From: Micromonospora yasonensis
GTDB lineage: Bacteria > Actinomycetota > Actinomycetes > Mycobacteriales > Micromonosporaceae
Reading direction: 5' to 3'
Length of the DNA: 36,047 bases
Assembly (NCBI RefSeq): GCF_026013475.1
Contig: NZ_JAPDPH010000055.1
Coordinates: 1-36,047, forward strand
Of this stretch, positions 1-8,025 are shown piece after piece; the first letter of the stretch is position 1; the number at the start of each line of letters is the position of its first letter. Made by a program: the position numbers and the translations under genes. The notes beneath the pieces were generated by a model that saw only the letters and a list, made by a program, of their open reading frames with translations, made no database searches and was not told where the DNA came from.

Positions 1-684
1 CCCCGGCGCCGGGCGAGCGCGGGGCCGGGGTCTGGCGGGACGCCGTCGGCGGGATCCGCTTCGTGTTCCGTGACCCGGTCGTGCGGGCGCTGACCCTCTG
101 CTCCGGCCTGACCAACCTCTGGCACGCCGGCTTCCTGGCCATGCTGCTGGTGTACGCGGTCCGCGAGCTGCGGCTGCCCGCCGCCACGGTCGGCCTGCTG
201 GTCGCCGGCGCCAACCTGGGCTACCTGCTCGGCGCGGCGGTGGCCGGTCGGACCCGCGCCCGCCTCGGCGTGGGGCGGGCGGTCACCGGGGCGGCGGTGC
301 TCCAGGCGGGCGCGGCGCTGGTGCTGCTGCCGCACCCGGTCGGCATCGGCGCCGGGCTGGCGGTGAGCGCCTTCGCCAGCGGGCTCTACAACGTCAACGC
401 GGTCAGTCTCCGGCAGGCCGCCACACCCCCGGCGCTGCTGTCGAGGATGACCGCGACCAGCCGGTTCGTCATCTGGGGGGGCGATGCCGCTCGGGGCGGC
501 CCTCGGCGGCGCGCTGACCGGGCTGCTGGGCGCGCCGGCGTACCTCGCGCTGGCCTCGGCCGGGATGGCCGCGGCGGCGCTGGTGACCCGCTGCTCGCCG
601 GTCTGGCGTACCCGGGACTTCCCGAGCCAGGAGGACCTGGCCGAGCGGGCGGAGGTCGGGGCGGCGGTGCCCGCCGGGCGGTGA
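1..684 (+). pseudogene. MFS exporter, C-terminal part, frameshifted
   Basis: This is the 3' part of a major facilitator superfamily transporter whose start lies before the window. The frame open at base 3 encodes hydrophobic segments typical of actinobacterial drug or siderophore exporters (for example LAMLLVYAVRELRLPA and VGLLVAGANLGYLLGAAVAG) up to SRFVIWGG. At a run of seven G (475-481) the reading moves by one base: the homologous continuation MPLGAALGGALTGLLGAPAY is in the next frame and ends at the TGA at 682-684. Removing one G restores a continuous RFVIWGAMPLG segment. Either the gene is inactivated or the run holds a sequencing error; from one sequence I cannot tell. It lies upstream of the NRPS/PKS operon in the same direction, but the DUF2267 gene and a long leader region separate them, so a role in export of the product is only a possibility. 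Confidence 0.8.
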
Positions 685-737
685 GTGCCGTTTGCCGCCG
701 CCGGCCACGGGTATCCGGCCCGGGGCCGGCGGGTGAT

Positions 738-743
738 AGGAGG
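738..743 (+). promoter_or_regulatory. Ribosome binding site for DUF2267 gene
   Basis: A perfect AGGAGG ends five bases before the GTG at 749 and fixes that GTG as the start of the small downstream gene. Confidence 0.8.
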
Positions 744-748
744 CGGAC

Positions 749-1144
749 GTGCGGTTTCCCCGATTCGTCGAGGCGGTGTCCCGCCGCGCCGAGTTGCCCG
801 CCGAGCAGGCCGCAGCGATCTCCCGCGCGGTGCTCCAGACCCTCGCCGACCGGATCACCGGCGGCGAGTCGGCGGACCTCGCGGCCCAGTTGCCGGACGA
901 GCTGAGCGGATACCTGACCGCCCCGGCCGAGGCAGCCGGCGGCGGGGGACCGGTGACCTTCGTACGCCGGGTCGCCGACCGGGCCGGGGTGGATCCCGCG
1001 GTCGCCGAGGTGGGCACCCGGGCGGTGCTCGCGACGCTGCGCGAGGCGGTCACGGTCGACGAGTTCCAGGATCTCGTGGCGCAGTTGCCGAAAGGATTCG
1101 ACGCGATGGTCGACCCGATCCCCCGCCCACCGTACGATCGGTGA
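749..1144 (+). CDS. DUF2267 domain protein
   Basis: This 131-residue soluble, acidic, mostly helical protein has two similar halves (residues about 1-55 and 68-120). Each has the pattern of a helical stretch, then L..L.D.IT/V followed by a D...Q.LP motif (ADLAAQLPDEL and QDLVAQLPKGF). That duplicated layout is characteristic of the DUF2267 family, whose biochemical function is unknown and which is often found near stress-related genes in actinobacteria. The GTG start is fixed by a perfect AGGAGG five bases upstream. The gene is 64 bases after the broken MFS gene and is followed by an AT-richer leader region. It shows no link to peptide or polyketide assembly and is probably a bystander. Confidence 0.8.
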   Translation: MRFPRFVEAVSRRAELPAEQAAAISRAVLQTLADRITGGESADLAAQLPDELSGYLTAPAEAAGGGGPVTFVRRVADRAGVDPAVAEVGTRAVLATLREAVTVDEFQDLVAQLPKGFDAMVDPIPRPPYDR

Positions 1145-1214
1145 GGACCCTCCCCCGATGGGGTTGAGCTGCGGCAAAGGCGCCGCGAGGGGCGAAGATT
1201 TCCCGGCCCATAAG

Positions 1215-1232
1215 TATTTTCACCGGAAAATA
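1215..1232. promoter_or_regulatory. Operator-like palindrome TATTTTC-N4-GAAAATA
   Basis: A perfect 7-bp inverted repeat with a four-base ACCG centre lies in the AT-rich part of the operon leader. A/T-rich arms of this kind are rare in such GC-rich DNA and have the size and symmetry of a dimeric repressor site (TetR, GntR or similar). No cognate regulator is encoded next to it. Confidence 0.4.
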
Positions 1233-1287
1233 ACTCGCCAGTAGGCATCTACGCCGAAAATCGTCTTCGCGCTAGAGGGATGATCGG

Positions 1288-1470
1288 ATGGTTTCCGCCG
1301 TCCGAGGTTCCAGGGCGCCGTCCCCTCTTCGGGCTGAGCCCGATCGATTCCCTTCCCATCGAGAGATTGAGCTTTATTCTGCTTCCAATGTGAAGTCCTG
1401 GGGGGGATTCATGGTCACATTAGTCGATCGCTGCGCGCCTGTCGTTTGTGGAGAGACATCAGCTCCCTGA
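1288..1470 (+). CDS. Possible leader or precursor ORF (60 aa)
   Basis: An ATG at 1288 preceded by AGAGGGA (1274-1280, spacing 7) opens a 60-codon frame. A second in-frame ATG at 1411 would give the 19-residue peptide MVTLVDRCAPVVCGETSAP. The TGA (1468-1470) is one base before the synthetase ATG at 1472, an arrangement that allows translational coupling; the synthetase itself has no well-placed ribosome binding site. Codon 4 of the short version is TTA (1420-1422), the rare leucine codon read by the developmentally controlled bldA tRNA in streptomycetes. Against it being a conserved protein, about half of its third codon positions are A or T, unlike every neighbouring gene. It could be a regulatory leader peptide, a small precursor peptide for the LanB-like proteins, or untranslated leader. 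I do not recognise it. Confidence 0.25.
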   Translation: MVSAVRGSRAPSPLRAEPDRFPSHREIELYSASNVKSWGGFMVTLVDRCAPVVCGETSAP

Positions 1471-1471
1471 C

Positions 1472-4400
1472 ATGACCCAACCGATGATCATCAATCGTTT
1501 CGGTGCGGTCGCAGCTCGGCAGGGTGATCGGCCCGCGCTCCTCGGCGAGACCCACGAGGTCGGCTACGCCGAGCTGGCCGGCGCCGCCGGGGGGCACGCG
1601 GCCGCGTTCGTCGCCGCCGGTGCCCGACCCGGCGACCGGATCGCACTGCTCACCCCGCACGGCGCGCCCACCGTCGCGGCGCTGCTCGGCGCCCTCGCCG
1701 CGGGCTGCGCGTACGTGCCGCTCGACCCGGGCTTCCCGGTCGGCCGGTTGCGTCACATGCTCGCCGCCGCCGGGGTGGACCTCGTCGCCTGCGCCGCCGA
1801 GCACCGCGAGCTGGCCCGCGAGTTGGCCGACGGCCGCGTGGTGGTGTCGCTGGACGACGTGCCGCCCGCCCCGCTGGCGCCGGTGCCGGTCGACCCGGAC
1901 GCGCTCGCGTACGTGCTGTTCACCTCGGGCTCCACCGGGGTGCCCAAGGCGGTCGGGCAGACCCACCGGAACCTGGCGCACGTCGTCGACAACCAGATCG
2001 CCGCCCTGGCGATCGGCCCCGACGACCGGCTCAGCCTGCTCGCCTCGTTCAGCTTCGACGCCGCCATCCCGGACCTCTACCCGGCGCTGCTCACCGGCGC
2101 CGCGGTGGTTCCGGTGGACCTGCGCCGGCAGGGGCTCGCGTACGCCGTCGAGCAGCTCGACCGGCACCGGGCGACCGTGCTGCACTGCACGCCCACCGTC
2201 TACCGCTTCCTGCTCGACACCCTCGGCGAGCGGCGGCTCGACACCGTACGGGTGGTGCTGCTCGGCGGCGAGCAGGCCGGCTACGCCGACGCCGCCCGAG
2301 GCCGGGACCGGTTCGCCCCGGACTGCGAGCTGGTCAACGGCTACGGTGCCACCGAGATGACCTTCGTCGCCCGGTACGCGCTGCCGCTGTCCACGGTGGA
2401 TCCGGCCGCGACCGGCCCGCTGCCGATCGGCACCGCGTTCCCCGGCTACGAGCTGCGCCTCGCGCCGGAGACCGGGGAGATCGTGGTGCACAGCCGGCAC
2501 CTCGCCCCCGGCTACCTCAACCAGGACAGCGACCGGTTCAGCGTGGTCGCCGACGGGGTGCGCGCGTACCGCACCGGCGACCTCGGCCGCCGGCAGCCCG
2601 GCGGTGACCTGGTCTGCCTCGGCCGGCTCGACCGGCAGGTCAAGGTACGCGGCCACCGGGTCGAGCTGACCGAGGTCGAGGCGGTGCTCGCCGCCCAGCC
2701 CGGCGTCGCCGGGGTACGGGCCATCGCCCGCGACGGTGAACTGCTCGCGTACGCCCGACCGGCCGCCGGGACCCGGCCGGACGCGGCGGCGTTGCGGGCC
2801 GCCCTCGCCGCGGCGCTGCCGGAGTACGCGCTGCCCCGCGCGGTGGTGGTGCTCGACGAGTTCCCGCTCACCGTGACCGGCAAGGTCGACGAGCGGGCGC
2901 TGCCCGACCCGGCTCGGGAGGTGCCGGCGGGGGCGGCCCCGGCGACCGCGACCGAGCGGATCGTGCACGACATCTGGTGCGCGGTGCTCGGCCGGGCGGC
3001 GGTCGGCCGCACCGACAGCTTCTTCGACCTCGGCGGGCAGTCCCTCCTGCTCGGCCAGGTGCAGCAGCGGCTGGCCGAGCGGTTCGGGGTACGGCTGTCG
3101 ATGTTGCGCCTGTTCGACCACCCCACGGTTGCCGCCCAGGCGGCGCTGCTCGACACCCCGCCCGAGGCGGTCCGCGCGCCGGTGCTGCCCGCGCCGGCCG
3201 CGCCCGCCACCGCGGCCCGGGAGTACACCGGCGACGAGATCGCCGTGGTCGGGCTCGCCGGGCGGTTCCCCGGCGCCCCGGACGTGGCCACCTACTGGTG
3301 GAACCTGTGCACCGGGGTCGACTCGATCCACGACCACACCGACGCGGAACTGGCCGAGCTCGGCATCGGCCCGGGACTGCGCGACGACCCCCGCCACGTC
3401 CGGGCCGTAGGCCGGCTCGACGGGGTGGCCGACTTCGACGCCGAGTTCTTCTCCTGCGGCGCCGACGAGGCCGCCCGTACCGACCCGCAGCACCGGCTCT
3501 TCCTGGAGACCGCCTGGGAGGCGCTGGAGGACGCCGGGCACGACCCGTCCCGGTTCCCCGGCCTGATCGGCGTCTACTCGGCCACCTCCGCCAACCGCTA
3601 CTTCCTGTTCCACCTGCTCGACAACCCGGCCGTGATCGGCGACGTGGACCCGGACGACTGGGAGGCCCGGCTGATCGGCCGGCAGTTCACCGACCACCTG
3701 CCCGGGCAGGTGGCGTACCGGCTGGGGCTGACCGGGCCGGCCCTGGCGGTGCAGAGCGCCTGCTCCAGTTCGCTGGCCGCGGTCTGCGTCGCCGCGCAGA
3801 GCCTCGCCGACTACCAGTGCGACATCGCGCTGGCCGGCGGGGTCACCGTCGTCTGGCCCCGGCATCGGCACACCCCGGGCGGCATGGCCTCCCCGGACGG
3901 CCGCTGCCGCGCCTTCGACGAGGGGGCCAACGGGTCCGGCTTCGGCTCCGGCGTCGGCGTGGTCGCGCTGCGCCGGCTCGCCGACGCGCAGGCCGACGGG
4001 GACCGGGTCTACGCCGTCCTGCCCGGCTGGGCGGTCACCAACGACGGGCCGGACCGGGCCGGGTTCGCCGTCCCCGGCCCGGCCGGGCAGGCCGCCGCCG
4101 TGGCCAACGCGCTGGCCAGCGCAGAGGTCGCCCCCGGCGAGGTGCGCTTCGTCGAGGGTCACGGCAGCGGCACGCCGCTCGGTGACGCCATCGAGGTGGC
4201 CGCGCTGCACGAGGTGTACGCGGGCAGCGCCCCGGCCGAGTCCTGCGCGCTCGGCTCGGTGAAGACCAACATCGGCCATCTCGACGCGGCGGCCGGCATC
4301 GCCGGTCTGATCAAGACGGTGCTCGCCGTCCGGCACGGCGTCATCCCGCCGAACCTGCACTTCACCCGCCCGCACCCGGAGATCGACCTGGCCGCCGGCC

Positions 4401-4942
4401 CGTTCTACGTGCCCACCAAGGCCCGGGACTGGCCGGAGGTGCCGCGCCGGGTGGCCGGGGTCAGCGCCTTCGGGCTCGGCGGCACCAACGCGCACGTGGT
4501 GGTGGAGCAGCCACCGCCGGACGAGCCCGGGACGGAGCCGGGCGGCGGGCCGTGGCTGCTGCCGGTGTCGGCGCGTACCCCGGCGGCGCTGCGGGCCGCG
4601 CTGGCCCGGTTGCGGACCCACCTGGCCGGCACCGCTCCGGCGTTGCCCGAGGTGGCCGCCACCCTGGCGCTGGGCCGGCGGGCCTTCGCCCACCGCGCCG
4701 CCGTGGTCGCCGCGGACCTGCCCGGCGCGCTCGCCGCCCTGGACGTGCTGTTGGACACCGACGCCCGGATCGCCGGCGAGGGCGGTGCGCTACGCGAACT
4801 GGCCGCCGACTGGGTGGCCGGGCGGGACGTCGACTGGGACGACCTGCACCCCGAGGGCACGGTCCGCCGCACCGGACTGCCCACCTACCCGTTCCAGCGC
4901 CAGCGGTACTGGATCGATCCCGTGCAGAAAGGCTCGCATTGA
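1472..4942 (+). CDS. Hybrid NRPS-PKS, A-T-KS without acyltransferase
   Basis: This 1156-residue protein activates an amino acid, holds it on a carrier and presents it to a ketosynthase. The order is adenylation (about 1-480; FTSGSTGVPK near 150, YRTGDL, TGKVD lysine), carrier domain (GGQSL, Ser524) and KS (about 589-1014; Cys764 in SACSSS, histidines in EGHGSGT and TNIGHL). My reading of the A-domain pocket is DAPHLGGFVK: Asp at the first position implies an alpha-amino acid, but I cannot assign the substrate. After the KS come only about 140 residues: a linker that runs straight into LPTYPFQRQRYWI, the sequence normally found after an acyltransferase, so AT and ACP are missing. ATG 1472 is chosen because the conserved A-domain begins there and it follows the leader ORF stop; an in-frame GTG at 1448 lacks a ribosome binding site. 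The next gene overlaps the stop. Confidence 0.9.
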   Translation: MTQPMIINRFGAVAARQGDRPALLGETHEVGYAELAGAAGGHAAAFVAAGARPGDRIALLTPHGAPTVAALLGALAAGCAYVPLDPGFPVGRLRHMLAAAGVDLVACAAEHRELARELADGRVVVSLDDVPPAPLAPVPVDPDALAYVLFTSGSTGVPKAVGQTHRNLAHVVDNQIAALAIGPDDRLSLLASFSFDAAIPDLYPALLTGAAVVPVDLRRQGLAYAVEQLDRHRATVLHCTPTVYRFLLDTLGERRLDTVRVVLLGGEQAGYADAARGRDRFAPDCELVNGYGATEMTFVARYALPLSTVDPAATGPLPIGTAFPGYELRLAPETGEIVVHSRHLAPGYLNQDSDRFSVVADGVRAYRTGDLGRRQPGGDLVCLGRLDRQVKVRGHRVELTEVEAVLAAQPGVAGVRAIARDGELLAYARPAAGTRPDAAALRAALAAALPEYALPRAVVVLDEFPLTVTGKVDERALPDPAREVPAGAAPATATERIVHDIWCAVLGRAAVGRTDSFFDLGGQSLLLGQVQQRLAERFGVRLSMLRLFDHPTVAAQAALLDTPPEAVRAPVLPAPAAPATAAREYTGDEIAVVGLAGRFPGAPDVATYWWNLCTGVDSIHDHTDAELAELGIGPGLRDDPRHVRAVGRLDGVADFDAEFFSCGADEAARTDPQHRLFLETAWEALEDAGHDPSRFPGLIGVYSATSANRYFLFHLLDNPAVIGDVDPDDWEARLIGRQFTDHLPGQVAYRLGLTGPALAVQSACSSSLAAVCVAAQSLADYQCDIALAGGVTVVWPRHRHTPGGMASPDGRCRAFDEGANGSGFGSGVGVVALRRLADAQADGDRVYAVLPGWAVTNDGPDRAGFAVPGPAGQAAAVANALASAEVAPGEVRFVEGHGSGTPLGDAIEVAALHEVYAGSAPAESCALGSVKTNIGHLDAAAGIAGLIKTVLAVRHGVIPPNLHFTRPHPEIDLAAGPFYVPTKARDWPEVPRRVAGVSAFGLGGTNAHVVVEQPPPDEPGTEPGGGPWLLPVSARTPAALRAALARLRTHLAGTAPALPEVAATLALGRRAFAHRAAVVAADLPGALAALDVLLDTDARIAGEGGALRELAADWVAGRDVDWDDLHPEGTVRRTGLPTYPFQRQRYWIDPVQKGSH
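4926..4941 (+). promoter_or_regulatory. RBS and TTG start overlapping the upstream stop
   Basis: AGAAAGG (4926-4932) lies six bases before a TTG at 4939 that overlaps the TGA of the A-T-KS gene (TTGA). No ATG is available before the conserved thioesterase sequence begins; an in-frame GTG at 4981 has a weaker upstream context. The TTG start fits the overlapping style of the whole operon. Confidence 0.6.
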
Positions 4943-7900
4943 ACTGGTTCGTATCCACCGGAAGCCGACCCCAGGCGCCGGTGAGGTTGTTCTGCCTGCC
5001 CTACGCCGGTGCCGGGGCGAGCGCCTTCCGGCGCTGGCAGGAGGGGATCGGCCCGGACGTCGAGGTGCTCCCGGTGCAACTGCCCGGCCGGGAGAACCGG
5101 ATCAGCGAGGACCCGCGCTTCACCGTCGCCGAGGTCGCCGCCGCCATCGCCTCCCGCGCCGACCGCCCGTACGCCATCTACGGCCACTCGATGGGCGGCC
5201 GGGTCGGCTTCGAGGTGGTCCGGGAGCTGCGCCGTACCGGCCGGCCGCTGCCGCTGCGGCTGTACGTCGGCGGGGCCCGCGCCCCGCACGTCACCGCGCC
5301 CAGCCTCTTCGACGGACTGTCCCAGGTGGACGACGAGGAACTGCTGCGCCGCCTCGGCGAGGGCGGCGGCCTCCCCGCCGAACTGCTCGACCACCCCGAG
5401 CTGGTGGAGCTGTTGCTGCCGCTGCTGCGGGCCGACTTCGGCCGGGTGGACAGTTACCAGTACGTCCCGGGCGAGCCGCTGCCGATGCCGGTCGTCGCGT
5501 TCAGCGGCGTCCACGACCGGGCGGTCACCCACGCGCACAGCGCCGCCTGGGCGGAGCACACCGCCGCCGGCTTCACCCTGCACGAGATCGACGGCGGGCA
5601 CTTCTTCCTGCACGACCAGCTGCCCGAGCTGCTCGCCATGATCCGCGCCGACCTGGCCGGGGCGCTCGCCGCACCCCGGCACGGCCCCGCGGCGACGCCC
5701 GGCGACGCGGCCGCGGCGCACCGGGTACCGCTCGGCGGCACCGGCTGGTCGGTGTGGCGGGACGCGATCCTGCGCGGCACCGGCTTCCCGGCCGACGGGC
5801 TGACCCTGTTCGGCGCCCCGCGCGCCGCCGCCGCGGCCGACGAGCTGCTCGCCACCGGCACCGGGGAGGACCGATTCGACAAGGAGTTCGACGAGGCGGT
5901 CCGGGCGGCCGCCCACCAGCTCAGCGAGCTGGCCGGCCAACCGCTGCTGCGCGAGGCGGTCACCTGGCAGAACACCGGCGCGCTCGCCGCCCTGGACGGC
6001 CTGGTCAAGGGCGGCGGCGACGCGGCCCGCAACGTCCGCCGCCGGGACCGGGAGCGTGCCCTGCTCAAGTACTGGCAGCGCTACGCCGGCAAGAACGAGA
6101 CGGTCGGCTTCTTCGGCCCCAGCTGCTGGGTCACCGTCGACCCGGACCAGCCGGAGGTTGCCCAGGTCAACTGCGGCACGGCGTTGACCCGGCGCCGCTG
6201 GGTCTGGTTCGAGTCGTGGGCGCTCACCGCGTACGCCGACACAATCGGCGCGGACGTCGCGGTGCGCCGCTGGTGGCCGCCGACGCTCTGCTCGCACCTG
6301 GCCCTGCGCGACCGCGCGGTGCTGCGGCCCGGTCGGCCGCCGGTGGCCCTGTCCCCGGTCGAGGCGGCGCTGCTCGGTGCGATCGACGGCCGCCGGTCCG
6401 CGGCCGAGCTGGTGACCGACCCCGCCGTCGGGCTGCGCCGCCCCGAGGACGGCTACGCGCTGCTGGACCGGCTGGTGGCCCGGGAGCTGATCACCTGGGA
6501 CGCCGCGCTGCCGATCAGCCCCGAGGCGGAACAGGTGCTCACCGCCCGGATCGAGGCCATCGGCGACGAGCCGGCGCGGGCGGCGGCCCGGGCCGGGTGG
6601 GACCGGCTGCGTGCCGCGCGGGACGTTGTCGCCGCCGCGGCCGGCGACCCCGATCGGCTGCGCGCCGCCCTCGACGCGCTCAACGCCGTCTTCACCGAGC
6701 TGACCGGGGCGGCGCCCCGGCGGCGCGACGGCCAGATGTACGCCGGCCGGACCATCTGCTACGAGGACACCAGCCGCGACCTCGACGTGGTCTTCGGTGC
6801 CCCGCTGCTGGCCGACCTCGCCGCCCCGCTCGACGTGCTGCTGCGCGCCGCCCGGTGGATGGTCGAGGCGCTCGCCGAGGCGTACGGGGCGGTGTTCCGG
6901 GAGCTCTACGAGGAACTGCGCGCCGAGGCCGCCGACGGGCAGGTCGCCCTGTCCGAGTTGTGGTTCCTGGTGCAGGGCCTGTTCTGGGGCACCGGCGAGC
7001 GGCCGGTCGACGCGGTCGCCGCGGAGTTCGCGGCGCGCTGGGCCGGGCTGTTCGGGCTGGACGCGCTCCCCGCCGGCGCCAACGAGGTCCGGGTGCGGGT
7101 CGCCGACCTGGCCGCGCGGATCGACGAGGTCTTCCCCGGCACCCGGCCGGGCTGGTCCAACGCCCTGATGCACAGCCCCGACCTGCAGATCTGCGCCGCC
7201 GACGCGGACGCGCTGCGCCGCGGCGAGTACACCGTCGTCCTGGGCGAGCTGCACGCCGCCTGGTCGTCGTTCGACTGTGCGGTCTTCACCCCGTCGCACC
7301 CGGACGTCGAGTGGCTGCGGGCGGCGCTCGCCGCCGACCTCGGCGAGCGGCGGATCCGGCTGCTGTTCCCGACCGAATGGCCGCGCCGGACCAGCCGCAC
7401 CGCCGAGACGCTGACCGGCCCCACCGACCGGCACCTGGCGTTCCAGGCGGCGCCCGGCGGGGACCCGGCCCGGGTGCTGCCCACCGTGGACCTCACCATC
7501 GGCGACGAGGACGGCCGGCTGGTGGTCACCGCGTCGGACGGCCAGCGCTGGCCGCTCACCGAGGTCTTCGCCGAGCTGCTCAGCGCGCACGCGGTGGACG
7601 GCTTCAAGCTGGTCGCGGCCGCGCCGTACACGCCCCGGATCACCCTCGACAACCTGGTGGTGGCCCGGCAGACCTGGCGGACCACGGTGGGGGAGAGCGG
7701 GCTGGGCACGGTCACCGGGGAGCGGGCCCGGTTCCTCGCGGTCCGCGACTGGCGCCGCCGGCTCGGCCTGCCCGAGCAGGTCTACGTGAAGCTCGGCACC
7801 GAGACCAAGCCGTGCTTCGTCGACCTGGCCAGCCCCGCCTTCGCGAACATGTTCTGCGCCCTGGTCCGGGCCGCCCGGGTCGACGGCGGAGACGACGTGT

Positions 7901-8025
7901 CGCTGGTGGTCAGCGAGATGCTGCCCACCCCGGACCAGGCCTGGGTGCCCGACGGGGACGGACGGCGGTACTTCAGCGAACTGCGCCTGCAGATCGTGGA
8001 CGACCACCGGGAAGGGACCCGATGA
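4939..8025 (+). CDS. Type II thioesterase fused to LanB-like glutamylation domain
   Basis: This is a 1028-residue fusion. Residues 1-245 are a type II (editing or release) thioesterase of the alpha/beta hydrolase fold: LFCLPYAGAGASAF at the start, nucleophile Ser84 in GHSMGG, Asp193 and His221 in GGHFFL. Residues about 260-1028 match the N-terminal glutamylation half of lantibiotic dehydratases (LanB): YWQRYAGKNETVGFFGP, QMYAGRTICYEDTSRD near 599, PRITLDNLVV, and VYVKLGTETKPCFVDL near 948. In RiPP pathways this half moves glutamate from glutamyl-tRNA to Ser/Thr hydroxyls; the C-terminal elimination half (SpaB_C) is absent. Fusion to a thioesterase inside an NRPS/PKS operon suggests action on a carrier-bound or just-released intermediate, which is an inference. 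It is followed by a paralogue of its second half through an ATGA overlap. Confidence 0.88.
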   Translation: MNWFVSTGSRPQAPVRLFCLPYAGAGASAFRRWQEGIGPDVEVLPVQLPGRENRISEDPRFTVAEVAAAIASRADRPYAIYGHSMGGRVGFEVVRELRRTGRPLPLRLYVGGARAPHVTAPSLFDGLSQVDDEELLRRLGEGGGLPAELLDHPELVELLLPLLRADFGRVDSYQYVPGEPLPMPVVAFSGVHDRAVTHAHSAAWAEHTAAGFTLHEIDGGHFFLHDQLPELLAMIRADLAGALAAPRHGPAATPGDAAAAHRVPLGGTGWSVWRDAILRGTGFPADGLTLFGAPRAAAAADELLATGTGEDRFDKEFDEAVRAAAHQLSELAGQPLLREAVTWQNTGALAALDGLVKGGGDAARNVRRRDRERALLKYWQRYAGKNETVGFFGPSCWVTVDPDQPEVAQVNCGTALTRRRWVWFESWALTAYADTIGADVAVRRWWPPTLCSHLALRDRAVLRPGRPPVALSPVEAALLGAIDGRRSAAELVTDPAVGLRRPEDGYALLDRLVARELITWDAALPISPEAEQVLTARIEAIGDEPARAAARAGWDRLRAARDVVAAAAGDPDRLRAALDALNAVFTELTGAAPRRRDGQMYAGRTICYEDTSRDLDVVFGAPLLADLAAPLDVLLRAARWMVEALAEAYGAVFRELYEELRAEAADGQVALSELWFLVQGLFWGTGERPVDAVAAEFAARWAGLFGLDALPAGANEVRVRVADLAARIDEVFPGTRPGWSNALMHSPDLQICAADADALRRGEYTVVLGELHAAWSSFDCAVFTPSHPDVEWLRAALAADLGERRIRLLFPTEWPRRTSRTAETLTGPTDRHLAFQAAPGGDPARVLPTVDLTIGDEDGRLVVTASDGQRWPLTEVFAELLSAHAVDGFKLVAAAPYTPRITLDNLVVARQTWRTTVGESGLGTVTGERARFLAVRDWRRRLGLPEQVYVKLGTETKPCFVDLASPAFANMFCALVRAARVDGGDDVSLVVSEMLPTPDQAWVPDGDGRRYFSELRLQIVDDHREGTR

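Larger units (their letters stand above)
1145..1471 (+). promoter_or_regulatory. Leader/promoter region of the NRPS-PKS operon
   Basis: These 327 bases separate the DUF2267 stop from the first synthetase start and are clearly AT-richer than their surroundings, especially 1195-1260 and 1360-1425. They hold a perfect 7-bp inverted repeat (1215-1232) and a possible short ORF that ends one base before the synthetase ATG. I see no convincing -35/-10 pair, so the promoter cannot be placed precisely. As the only sizeable non-coding stretch before nine closely packed genes, this is where control of the operon should lie. Confidence 0.6.

Noticed and set aside
715..729. GC palindrome CCGGCCC-G-GGGCCGG as a terminator after the MFS gene
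   Set aside because: The arms are only seven bases around a one-base centre, and such GC palindromes are frequent by chance in this composition.
684..1167. Plus-strand ORF overlapping the DUF2267 gene in another frame
   Set aside because: It is an Arg/Gly-rich shadow. The DUF2267 frame has the family pattern and a perfect ribosome binding site.
1288..1470. A firm call of a RiPP precursor for the LanB-like proteins
   Set aside because: Third-position base use is not coding-like, the Cys/Thr/Ser tail is short, there is no recognisable leader motif, and no LanC or elimination-domain gene is present. It is kept only as a low-confidence ORF.
1415..4693. Long minus-strand ORF (1092 codons) opposite the A-T-KS gene
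   Set aside because: Its translation is low-complexity Gly/Arg/Val/Gln-rich and matches no domain. Such antisense frames arise from very high GC; the same applies to the long minus frames at 4885-8139, 7782-10244, 11009-13831, 13868-18703, 20728-23244 and 24198-27671.
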